From Verrucomicrobiota bacterium (lineage in GTDB: Bacteria; Verrucomicrobiota; Verrucomicrobiia; Limisphaerales; J093), in NCBI GenBank assembly GCA_027493615.1, contig JAOSKK010000035.1, positions 310,001-374,000 on the forward strand: a stretch of 64,000 bases of DNA, in the 5' to 3' direction. The notes beneath the pieces were generated by a model, which was given only the letters and a program-made list of their open reading frames with translations, was not told the DNA's origin and did no database searches. The stretch's first letter is position 1. Every line of letters begins with the position of its first letter. A program made the translations under genes and the position numbers. Shown here piece after piece: positions 17,173 through 26,900 of this stretch.

Positions 17173-17518
17173 CAGTTTTTTTGGAAATAATTGTTGAACG
17201 ATCCGCCACCCCGGCTCGCCCCGCCGGCACGGACGTCCGCAGCACGGCCCGCACAAGCCGCCCCCCGCGCGCGGCGACCCCGCGACCGCGCGAGCACCAG
17301 CCGAGATCCGCCCCATTCCTGGCCTCCCACGGTCCAACGCCGCCCGCCCCCTTCGCGGGACGACTTGACACGGAGGGGTTTCCTGGCGTGACCATGCCAC
17401 CGGTGCCCGGAGCAGGCCGGCGAGGCCGGTCCGCACGCTGTCCGCCGACACGACACCGCCGCGAGCGAGGCGGGCGCGGGTGGGAAGCGGTATTCGTGGT
17501 CTGTCGCACCAGACTGTC

Positions 17519-18716
17519 ATGCTGTTCACGCGGCCACTCCCGGAGGGCGATCGTGCCCGACTCGATGCGTTGTATGCGCGGCTGCAGACGGAGCGCCGCA
17601 CGTTTGTGGGCTACCCGTGCAACCAGGACGAGGATTTCGGTGAGCTCGCGCGCTTCCTGGAGTTCATCCTCAACAACGTGGGGGACCCGTTTGCCGGACG
17701 CTCCTACATCCGCCAGAACACTCACGAATTCGAGCGGGAGGTGATCCAGGAGTTTGCACGAATGACGCGGGCGCCGGAGGGCGAGTACTGGGGCTACGTC
17801 ACGAACGGCGGCACGGAAGGCAACATGTACGGGCTGTACCTGGCGCGGGAGCTTCTTCCCGACGGCGTGGTGTATTTCTCGGAGGACACGCATTACAGCG
17901 TGGCCAAGATTCTGCGCCTGCTGCACGCGCGGAACATCATGATCAAGAGCCAGCGTAACGGGGAACTGGACTATCAGGACCTCAAGGAGACCTTGCGGCT
18001 GCATCGCGACGTGCCGCCCCTGCTGTTCGCCAACATTGGCACCACGATGAAGGGGGCCGTGGACGATCTGGTCCGCGTTCGCGAGATCCTCGAGGACCTG
18101 GCGATCCCGCGTTATTACATCCATTGCGACGCCGCCCTGAGCGGGGTGATCCTGCCCTTCGTGCCGGACCCGCAGCCGTTCGACTTTGCCGACGGGGGCG
18201 CACAGCATTTCGATCAGCGGGCACAAGATGATCGGCGCGCCGCTGCCTTGCGGGGTGGCGCTGGCCCTGCGACGCAACGTCGAGCGTGTCGCCCGTTCGG
18301 TCGAGTACGTGGGGATCCTCGACACCACCCTGAGCGGATCGCGGAATGCCCTCAGCCCGCTGATGCTCTGGTACGCGCTGCGCCGGGCGGGCCCGGACGG
18401 TTTCCGCCGCTGTGTCGAGACATGCCTCGCGCGGGCCGATTACGCCGTGGCGCGGTTCGCGGCGCGCGGCATTTCAGCGTGGCGCAACCGCAACTCCATC
18501 ACCGTGGTGTTTCCGCGGCCGGGCGACGCGGTGTTTCGGAAGTGGCAGGTGGCGCCCTATCGCGACGTGGGGCATCTCATCGCCATGCCCCACGTGACGG
18601 AAGCCATGATCGACGAGTTCGTGGAGGATGTGGCCGCTCATCCCCCCGAACCGGCCGGGGCAAGGCGGGGAAGCGCGGTGCCACCGGCCGCCCGCACGGC
18701 GGCTTCACGGCCATGA
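17519..18716 (+). CDS. hdc: Histidine decarboxylase, PLP-dependent (one frameshift)
   Basis: The product resembles bacterial PLP-type histidine decarboxylases, which make histamine from histidine. It has YVTNGGTEGNMYGLYLAREL, the PLP-stacking His in SEDTHYSVAKIL, HCDAALSGVILPFV, and the Schiff-base Lys in SISISGHKMIGAPLPCG. An extra G in 18194-18198 breaks the frame just before that Lys motif. Corrected length is 398 residues, near the family norm of about 380. The start (MLFTRPLPEGD) is the best-aligned ATG; a GTG at 17480 is possible. It overlaps the next gene by ATGA. Other amino-acid substrates cannot be excluded from sequence. Confidence 0.85.
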
Positions 18717-19111
18717 AACACATCACCGTCCTGCTGGAGGCACCGACCCGCGACGTAGCCGACCTGGCCCAGGTCCTGGCCGACCGGGGCGTCAACATCG
18801 AGGACATCGACGTCGAGGAATCCGAGCAGACCGGTGTGGCGAATCTGACCGTGGACCTCTACGACGAGGCCTTGCATGCCTTGCGCGATGCGGGCTTTCG
18901 CGCCGTGTCGGAGGATGCGCTGGTGATCCGCTTGAGGGACGAACCCGGGGCGCTGGCGAGGGTGGCGGTGCGTTTCAAGGCCGCAGGGATCGGCATTCGC
19001 AGCATGCACATCCTGGGTCGTGCCGGCTCGTCGGCGTTGGTAACGATTGTCAGCGAGCGTCCCGAGGAGGCGAAGCAGCTTGTGCGCGACCTGCTCGTGT
19101 CCGGGGTTTGA
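18713..19111 (+). CDS. Tandem ACT-domain protein, coupled to the decarboxylase
   Basis: The 132-residue product is two ACT domains. The first (about 1-68) starts MKHITVLLEAPTRDVADLAQ and includes RGVNIEDIDVEE. The second (about 70-132) includes DEPGALARVAVRFKAAGIGI and ends in LVRDLLVSGV. ACT domains bind amino acids and usually control an enzyme allosterically. Its ATG overlaps the decarboxylase TGA (ATGA), so the two are probably translated together. A role in sensing histidine or related ligands for the decarboxylase is inference. Confidence 0.8.
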   Translation: MKHITVLLEAPTRDVADLAQVLADRGVNIEDIDVEESEQTGVANLTVDLYDEALHALRDAGFRAVSEDALVIRLRDEPGALARVAVRFKAAGIGIRSMHILGRAGSSALVTIVSERPEEAKQLVRDLLVSGV

Positions 19112-19231
19112 GCCCGTGGCAGGCGTGGTCAAGATCGGGATTCAGCCTGCACGGCGGAGGCGAGCGGCCGGTCCACCCGGAGGCAGACCGGCCGAGAACA
19201 AGGAAACTTGGCTGTGCGTATGGGTGCGGCC

Positions 19232-19873
19232 TCAGGCGCGGAAGCGCCGGAAGCCTGCGAATCCGACCAGGCCGAGAGCGGCCAGGCCGGCGTAAACGGA
19301 AGGTTCCGGGATGGGAACCAGAGCGGGCACGTCCTCGGAAGTGCCGTCAATGACGCCCACGGTCTTGAGGGTGTACTCAGTCCACGGGGTCTCGATGACC
19401 TGCCAGGCGCTGACATAGCCTTCGCCGATGGGGTTCTGCGACCAGAAGAACGAGACGGCACCGCCCGTGTTCATGCCCAGCGACGACAGGACCCCGGTGC
19501 CGGCGGCCTGATCCACCCGGACGGGAGACGGCGGTTTCCACATGGGCACGCCGAGCGAGACGATGGCGAGACCGTCCGGCGTCTGGTCCGCGTTGTAGAC
19601 GCGGTACCAGAACGTCAGGGCGTTCGCCCCGAAGCTATTGCCGACCGTGACCGCCGAGTCCACCTGGGAGGTGAACTTGCTGGGCGGCGGCGTATCCGGC
19701 GTGGCCGCCGAACTGTGATAGGCGATCGCCGCTCCGCCGGGACCGGCGGGCAGCGCGAACGGCATGGCACCCGCGGGGTCACCGGGGTTCAACAACAAGC
19801 CGGCGTTGAGCGCTGCCGAGGCACTCATCGCCAGTGCGATCCCAACGGCCTGAATAGGCATTGGTACTTTCAT
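19232..19873 (-). CDS. PEP-CTERM exported protein
   Basis: The 213-residue product has an N-terminal signal peptide (MKVPMPIQAVGIALAMSASA ALNAG). It ends with a PEP-CTERM sorting signal: PIPEPSVYAGLAALG, a hydrophobic stretch, then FRRFRA. Such signals are processed by exosortase/archaeosortase-type enzymes in exopolysaccharide-producing bacteria. The middle has no domain I recognise. A ribosome binding site (AAGGAGCTAGGGAG) precedes the ATG. No exosortase gene is in this window. Confidence 0.85.
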   Translation of the reverse strand: MKVPMPIQAVGIALAMSASAALNAGLLLNPGDPAGAMPFALPAGPGGAAIAYHSSAATPDTPPPSKFTSQVDSAVTVGNSFGANALTFWYRVYNADQTPDGLAIVSLGVPMWKPPSPVRVDQAAGTGVLSSLGMNTGGAVSFFWSQNPIGEGYVSAWQVIETPWTEYTLKTVGVIDGTSEDVPALVPIPEPSVYAGLAALGLVGFAGFRRFRA

Positions 19874-19925
19874 GGTACTCCCTAGCTCCTTGGTTTGATG
19901 ACTCCTTACCGACTGTGCAATGGGG

Positions 19926-19953
19926 AGCTTAGTGACTTCTCAATGGGGGTCAA
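19926..19953 (-). promoter_or_regulatory. Candidate promoter for the PEP-CTERM gene
   Basis: On the minus strand TTGACC (19948-19953) is followed after 16 bp by TAAGCT (19926-19931), about 53 nt upstream of the ATG at 19873. The local sequence is markedly less GC-rich than the surroundings. Confidence 0.4.
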
Positions 19954-20356
19954 TAGGTGAAACCTTGAGAGAGCGCCGCGTATACTCTCCCAAGCCTCAT
20001 CGGAGAGACACGCCTTCCAGGAGACGACCCCTCGGGCGACCGTTGCCGCCGGCGCCAGCAGGGACGTGCCAAGCCGCCCGCCTTGAATCACTTGCGAACC
20101 ACGTTCCCGCGACGGCTCCACGCGAGACGTTTCACGCCGTGCATCGGTGCCAGGCTTACCGAAGGGCCTTCCCTTCCGTCGCTGGTGTCATCCACTTTTG
20201 GCCCAACGCCAGCCTGCAAGGCCGCCCATTACCCGGCATGGCAGTCAGGGAACCAGCGAGGACAGCGATGGTCGGAACCGTGTCCATGCGTGACTCCCTT
20301 TGATCTCCACACGCCCGACAACGGGCCCCGCCGCGCCAGCCACAGCGCGCGACGGC
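19954..20356. other. Gene-free stretch between the PEP-CTERM gene and the amidoligase
   Basis: No frame here has recognisable protein motifs or a convincing start with a ribosome binding site. Short open frames exist on both strands but look like chance in GC-rich DNA. The right edge runs into the short dispersed repeat at 20357. Confidence 0.5.
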
Positions 20357-20385
20357 GTGAGCCTCCTGACGTCGGCGCCTACGGG
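20357..20385. repeat. Dispersed 29-bp repeat, copy 1 (most diverged)
   Basis: This copy matches the other copies at about 22 of 29 positions (GTGAGCCTCCTGACG, then TCGGCGCCTACGGG). On the minus strand its 'CTA' supplies the TAG stop of the RLAN/ATP-grasp/GCS2 gene at 20379-20381. Other copies are at 23917, 38684 and 51412. Confidence 0.6.
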
Positions 20386-23096
20386 AACGGGCGAAAAGAA
20401 CAACCCTCGGCCAGGCATTCCGCGAGACGGCGATACACGGCGATGAGACGGGCGCGACTCGAATCACCCCCGAGGGCTTCCAGGATGCGGCGCGCCAGAC
20501 ATCCGTGATGAAGGATGACCTGCAAGGCCGCACGTTCCGCAGCGTCGAGTTTGTCCAAGACCTGCAGTTCCTCGGTCAGGGCCTGCCAGAGGGTGCGCGC
20601 CACGCAAGGACGTTCGGTGCGACGACCGAGAGCGGCGAGAAGATGGGGGTCCCGCACGACGGCGGCATCGCCGTCGCGCGCCACGTCGATCAGCGTCGCC
20701 GCCAGGGCGGTGGTGTCGAGGCGCTGGAGGGTGGTGAGGGGGATCCAGCGTTCGGCCGTGAGGGCGCGGAGAACGGCCACGATGAGCTGAGCGATGGCCA
20801 GGTCGGCGGCGGGGCATTCGGCGACGTCCAGGACGCGAATCTCGATGCTGCCGCGGCCGAAGCGGGCGATGGCTCCGCGGGGAGTTGAGGAACTCGTCCT
20901 GGAGGGTGCCCTCGGGGTCCCAGGGCGCGATGTCGCGGTACATCGGTTCGAGGATGTTGCGCCCGTACTCGGCGCGCGAATAGGCGGGCTCGGGGATGAC
21001 CTGCCCGGTGACCGAGGGGAGTCGGGCCGAATTGGTGCGGTACACGGCGAGGCGGTGATCGAGCCAGCCGGTCGGCCGTCCGTCGACAATGGGTGAGCTG
21101 GCGGCGAGTGCGGGCAGCAGGGGCAGCAGGGCGCGGGTGGCCGCGTGGAGCCGGGCGAACTCGTGGTCGTTGGCGAACGGGAGGTTGAGGTGGAGGCTCT
21201 GAAGGTTGGACCAGCCGTGGCCCGCGCAGCCGAAGATGCGGTCGTAAGCGGCGTAGACGGGGCTGTACTCGTGGGGCCAGAGCCGGGTTTCGCGCGCGGG
21301 ATCCATCCAGGGATGCATGGCCGTGGGAAGGAGTCGGGCGGCGAAGGGGAGGAGACGGCGGTTGGCCTCAGCGACCTCGGCCTGGAACGCCGTCGCGAGG
21401 CCACGGAGGGAAGGGGCGGGGTCGGTGGTCTTGAACTCGAGGACGTGGAGGACAAGTTCGTTGGACCAGGTGAAGGGGCCGCGGTCAACGTCGGAGCGGT
21501 AGGCGCCGGTGAGGGCGCGGATGAGTTCGTCGCTGAGGGGGCGGACGTCGAGGGAATCGGCGTCGACGATCATGTACTCGAGCTCGACGCCGGTGGCGGC
21601 GAAGAGGCCGAGGGGGGACGGGCGGATCATGCGGGGGAGACCCTGGCGGCGCCGTTCGAGTCGTTGGAGGAAGACCTCGAGGATGCGGGTGTAGAGGGTG
21701 TCTTTGAGGACGGCGTCTTCGAAGCCGGACTGGATGGTGGGGTTGTCGTTCACCTCGATGACGCAGCAGCGATGGCCGATCTGCTTGAGGTCGACGCCGT
21801 AGAGGCCGTCGCCGATGAGGTTGGCGGCCTTGAGGGCGGTGCTAACGACGCGGCGGGGGGCGAGTTCGACGGGCAGGGTCTTGACGCGGCCGTAGCGGTT
21901 GTCCTCGTCGGTGTGGCGGTTGATGATCTGCCAGTGTTTGGGGGCCATGAAGTACTGGCAGGCAAAGAGGGGTTTGCGGTCGAGGATGCCGATCCGCCAG
22001 TCGAACGGCGTGGGGAGGAACTCCTGGGCGATGACGAGGTCGGAACGTTCGAGCAGGGCCTCGACGCCGGAGACCGCTTCGGCGGCGGTGGAGGCTTTGA
22101 CCACGCCCTGGGAGAAGGCGCTGTCGGGCTGTTTGAGGATGCAGGGGAGGCCGAGGACGGGGACGATCTGGTCGATGTTGTCGCGGTGGACGATGAGGGT
22201 CTTGGGGGTGGGGATGTGGCGTTGATCGAGGAGTTCGGCGAGGTAGACCTTGTTCGTGCACTTGAGGATGGACTCGGGATCATCGATGACCACGAGGCCC
22301 TCGGCGGCGGCGCGGCGGGCGAAGCGGTAGGTGTGATGGTTGACGCTGGTGGTCTCGCGGATGAAGAGGGCGTCGAACTCGGCCACCTGGTCGTAGTCCT
22401 CCTTGGTGATGACCTCGGTGCCGATGCGGAGGGCCTCGGCGGCCTCGACGAAGCGCTCGATGGCCTTGGCATCGGAGGAAAGATCGGTGGCCTTGGGATC
22501 GAAGAGGATGGCGAGGTCGTAGCGCTCGACCTGACGCGGGCGGGTGCTGGGGCGGCGGCCGGCGAAGAACTGCGAAGCCACCTGGACGACGAAATCGTGG
22601 TGGGCATCGGGGATCTCGTGGGCTGCGATGGGGCCGATGCCGGACAGGACCCAACGGTCGTTGCCGGACGAACTCGGCCCGGACGAAGGGGGCCTCGAAG
22701 AGTTTGAAGAGCTCGGCGCTGAGGCGGTCGTAACGGCTGGCCAGGTTCTTGCCGAAGTAGATGCTGAGGGTGAAGCGGCGGGGGCGGACGTCAGCGAGGC
22801 TGCGCTGGATCAACTCATCCAGTTCCTCAGACAGGAGCCGGACCACCGTCGGCGATTTCATGTCCTGGATGGTGGGGATGTCAGGGGAGGGGTTTGTGGC
22901 CGCGGGCGGCGGCGAGGAGCGAGACGTAATAGCCGATGGTCTGGTAGCGATAGGAGCGGCAGCAGTTGAAGACGCGCGCGCGCTCGAGGTCGGCGTAGGC
23001 CGGCTCGGTGAGGTAGGACCGGGCCGGCACGACCTCGACGCCCGGGACCTCGAGGGGCCATTCCTGAGGGTTGTTGACGACGATGAGGATACGCAC
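20379..23096 (-). CDS. RLAN + RimK-like ATP-grasp + GCS2 fused amidoligase (three frameshifts)
   Basis: This is a fusion of three parts. An RLAN-type domain (about 1-150) starts with a GTG (MRILIVVNNPQEWPLEVPGV). A RimK-like ATP-grasp follows (about 200-460), with LPCILKQPDSAFSQG, VIAQEFLPTPFDWRIGILD, GLYGVDLKQIG and the metal-binding IEVNDNPTIQSG. A glutamate-cysteine-ligase-2 domain comes last (about 480-900), with GVELEYMIVDADSLDVRPLS and LQSLHLNLPFANDHEF. Extra bases at 22884-22887, about 22664 and 20879-20882 break it. Removing them gives 904 codons ending RPFP. Both ligase domains form amide bonds with ATP, so a peptide or amino-acid conjugate is the likely product; the substrate is unknown. 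It lies 34 nt after the C39-like gene. Confidence 0.82.
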
Positions 23097-23130
23097 GGCA
23101 AGGCAGGGAGAACCGCGGCAGCGCGGGGAC

Positions 23131-23805
23131 TTACGGCTGAATGATGAGCAGGTTCGCGTCGTAGGTGAGGATCCCGAGGAGGATCGCTCCGATGACGCGG
23201 TCCATCGAGAGGTCGTAGCGGGTGGCCGCGCTCACCGGGTTGGGCTGGAGCGGGTCCGCGATGCGGACGGTCTTGTGCTGACGGTCGTAGCCACAGAGCA
23301 CCACGAAGTGGCCCTGCGGCACGCCCCGGAGGTCGTCGTCGTCCAGGTTGGGTCCGTGCTCGCGCATCGAGTGATAAAGGTAGGTCGAGCTCAGGCCGGT
23401 CAGAATCGGGTGGCCGCGGTCCAGGTATTGGCGGATGAGCGACTTGGTCAGGTCCTGAAACCGGACCTCACCGCCGCGGTCGAGGAATTCGAGATAGGCG
23501 TCGGTGGCAGCACGAAACCGCGATTCGCGTTTGAATCGGCGTTGACGGCGGAGTCGATCCCGGAGGTCAGGGGCCCCGGGGCGGAACCAGGTGGGATCGA
23601 AGACCTGGAGGTTGTAGGCGTAAATCCGGGCACGCCAGCCGCGACGGAGCGCGTGAAGGGCCAGGAGCACACCCAGGGTGCCGCCGGTGGGCAGGCTGGG
23701 CACCTCACGGATCACCTGATCGAGGGAAACGCGGTCACCGTAGTAACGGTACAGGGCGTGTAAACAAGTCGGGCCGCAGGTCTCCCCGGTGGGCTGCGGC
23801 CGCAT
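23131..23805 (-). CDS. C39/papain-like cysteine peptidase, partner of the amidoligase
   Basis: The 224-residue product begins MRPQPTGETCGPTCLHALYR, with the catalytic Cys in TCGPTCL near residue 10. It later has GVPQGHFVVLCGYD (His) and VRIADPLQPNP (Asp), completing a C39-type triad. There is no signal peptide or transmembrane segment, so it probably acts in the cytosol. It is immediately upstream of the ATP-grasp/GCS2 fusion. As I recall, surveys of amidoligase systems by Aravind and colleagues report this pairing. It could trim or transfer the peptide made by the ligases; that is inference. Confidence 0.8.
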   Translation of the reverse strand: MRPQPTGETCGPTCLHALYRYYGDRVSLDQVIREVPSLPTGGTLGVLLALHALRRGWRARIYAYNLQVFDPTWFRPGAPDLRDRLRRQRRFKRESRFRAATDAYLEFLDRGGEVRFQDLTKSLIRQYLDRGHPILTGLSSTYLYHSMREHGPNLDDDDLRGVPQGHFVVLCGYDRQHKTVRIADPLQPNPVSAATRYDLSMDRVIGAILLGILTYDANLLIIQP

Positions 23806-23916
23806 CTTGAGCTGAAGTCGAATCTCATCGCCGGCACGCGGGCCAGGTCAGGGCACCCGACGTGCGACAGGGCCGTGATAACAGAACCGAGGGCGGTGCA
23901 ACTGAAGAGTTGGCGG

Positions 23917-23945
23917 CTGAGTCTCGTGACCTCGACGCCTACGGG
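23917..23945. repeat. Dispersed 29-bp repeat, copy 2
   Basis: This copy reads CTGAGTCTCGTGACC then TCGACGCCTACGGG and differs from copy 3 at only two positions. It lies 10 nt downstream of the stop of the giant subtilase gene, in the 150-nt gap before the C39-like gene. Confidence 0.75.
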
Positions 23946-23955
23946 AGGGGTGGGC

Positions 23956-26900
23956 TCACGGGGCCTGGAGAACCCGGTAGATCTTGAAGGGCGCCGGGCC
24001 GCCGGTCTGGGAACCGTCGTCCACGAACTCGTAGTCGGTGCCCAGCGCAGTGATGACGCCCGGCAGGGTGATCCAGGCGATGGGGCCGTCGGTCGGGATG
24101 ACGGTGGCGTACTGGACCTGGAAGCCCAGGCCCGGAGGCGCGGTCCAACGCAGCCGGACGATGAGCACCCCGTCCTGGATCTCGACCGTCGGGAGCAGGG
24201 CGATCCCGCCGGTCAGACCAACCGGCAGCGTGGTGACCACCACGTCGTAGGTGGTCGAGAGCAGCGCATTGTTGTACACCGCCAGGAACCACTCGCCGGG
24301 AACAAGCGCGACCGGGCTCGAGGTTGGATCCACGACGATGGCCTCCGGAAGGTGCCGGGGCTGAAACTGAAATAGTCGAACGTGTTGAGGTCGGGACGAT
24401 ACCCTGGCGCAGGAGGAGGTCGGCGTTGCCGTTGAGCGGGGTGAGTTGGAACGCGACGTTGGTAGCGCCGATCGGAACGGTGAACGAGAAGAGGTCGGGC
24501 CGCTGCGGAAGCCCGAGGGTGTCGGCGGCAATGGTGTCACGGAGCGGAACCCGGTCGGTGAGGGCGCGCACGATGGGTTCGGCGGGCGGGAAGGAAGGTG
24601 TGAGGCCGAGGCTGATGGGCGAGGTCTCGCGGTTGTAGACGGCGAGGAACCAGGTGCCGTTCAGGGAGGTGTGGAACCCGCCGGCCTGGATCAGGAGCCT
24701 CGCGGGGAGACCGGGGGCGCCCTGGTCGAAATACTCGTAGTCGGTCTCGGAAGGCAACGAACCCAGCTTGGCGACGAGGTCGGCACGGCCGCTGAGTTCA
24801 GTGAGGTCGAACTGGAGGAGGCCGGGCGAGCCGGGGACTTCGAAGCGGAAGTAGAGGCGGGAGAGGTTGCCGGGAGCGACGCTGGCGATGGTCTTGACGT
24901 TCTCCTGGAGGTCGATGATGCGGTCGACGTAGTTGGTGTATTCGAGGACCCGGATCGAGTAGGTGACGGGGGTGGGATCGACGTTGAGGACGCCGAGGTA
25001 CCACGGGCCGGCGCTGAGGGGCACGGGGAGGGAGTTCTGGGTCACGACGATGATCTCGGCGTTGGTGCCGGGGTTCTCGCTGGCGTAGTCGAAGAGCTGG
25101 GGCGTGGGCAAGGGGTTGCGGACGGGCTGCGCCTTGCGGAGGTAGAGCTGGACGTTGCCGTTGGTCGGGTGGACCTCGAAGGAAGCGGCGACGGTGTTGG
25201 TGTTGACGACGTAGCGGTAGTACTGGAGCAGGTTCGAGGCGGGGGCGTTGGTGGTGATGGTCTGGTCGCGCGCGAGATCGCGGACGCCGACGACCGTGCC
25301 ATCGACCGCGTCGAAGTCCACCTGGATGGAGAAGTCGGTGGTGGCGGTGAGGTTGGTGAGCGCAAGGTAGTAGCGCTGTCCGGGCTCAAGGAGCGGCAGG
25401 GGCGTGGTGGCGACGACCGTGAGGTTGGTGTCGAGGATCCGGGTTTCGTTGGTCGAGACCACCGCCAGGCCGGAGGTGCGGTTGGTGAGCAGCCGATGGT
25501 CGGTGGCGAACTCGCCGAAGGTGGGGGCGCCGGTGTGATTGAACCACAGGTCGAGGGGCGTGGTGGCACCGAGGGTGTTGGTGGCGCGGCGGGCTTCGAG
25601 GGGCACGTCGACAATGAAGTAGCGGGCCTGGCCGCGGGGGATGGTGTTCGTGTAAGGCACGCCGTTGGTGAGGGTGATGGCGGGCACGACCAAGGGCGAG
25701 AAAGTGAGCTGGAGCTGCCATTGGATGGAGGCGGCGTCCAGCGTGTTGGTGGCGCCCACGCGGCGATCCAAAACCTCGAGTTTCCACTCGCCGAAGGCGC
25801 GCTCGCCCCTGAAGGGCGCGAGCTCTTCCTCCGACAGGAACTCGGTTGCGGGCAGTTCGAGGAGGTCGACCGAATCGAGCAGGGCGCCAGGCATGACACC
25901 GGCCACCTCGACGAGCGTGTTAGTCTGGGTGGCCATGAAGGTCAGGGCCTGGATCTGCCATGCGGGATCGGAGGTGAAGAGGGTGTTGGCGGCACCGTCC
26001 ACGCGGAGGCGCGTGGACGGAAGGCACGGCGGCGGGCACTTGCCGAGGGCGTCGAGCCAGTAGATCTGTTCGACCTCCTCGTCCTCGAGCACGCGATTGT
26101 ACACGGTGACCTCATCCATGAGGCCGGTGAAGGTGGCGCGGCCGATCCAGAGGGGGCCCGGGTTCACGGCGTTGCTCAGGACCCCGCCGATGATCTTGGC
26201 GCGCTGCCGCTGTCCGTTGAGGAAGAGGGCCAATTCGACCTGGGTGGGGTTGATCTGACGGTAGGTGGCGACGAGGTGGTGGAAGACACCCACGGGTGGC
26301 GGGGGCGAAAGCCGGACCCCTTCGACACCGTTGGGGAGGTCCGAACCGGCGCCGAAGACGGTGGGGTCGTTGAACCCGGCGTCGAGGCCGGCCTGCGAGA
26401 GGGCGACGAGGTAGTTGATGCGCGGCAGAGGGTCGGTCTGCTCACGCTTGTAGAACAGGCTGCTGCCCAGGGGCGCGTAGTCCTCGGCCAGGTACCAGAA
26501 CTCGACGCTCAACTCATTGGTGAAGTCGAGGGAGGGGCTGTAAGGCACGCGGGCGTAGCCGGCATTGGTCAGGCCGAAGGCCATGCCGACCTTGCCGGGC
26601 AGGTAACCCGGGCCGGCCTGGGCAAGGCCGTGGTTGGTGCTGACGATGTCGTTGGCTGTGCTCTCGGCCGGCCACCAGCTCACGAGGCCGTCCGGCCAGG
26701 GTTCACGGCGATGGGCAAGCTGGAGCCGGTACATGCGGCCCGGGACGGTGCGAACCTGGGTCAGAAGGGTGCCGTCGCGAAGCACGAGCAAGTTGGTACC
26801 GGTATGGGCCAGCGGGGCATTGAGGACGGCGGGGTGACCGGCGGCCACCTCCCAGCCCTCGAAGTGGTCGTCGGGGGCGAGGCGCAGGAGACGTCCGGGG

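Noticed and set aside
16670..18328. Open frame of 552 codons on the minus strand extending rpsL upstream
   Set aside because: The upstream 415 codons are antisense to the histidine decarboxylase and have no family match; only the S12 part from 17080 is real.
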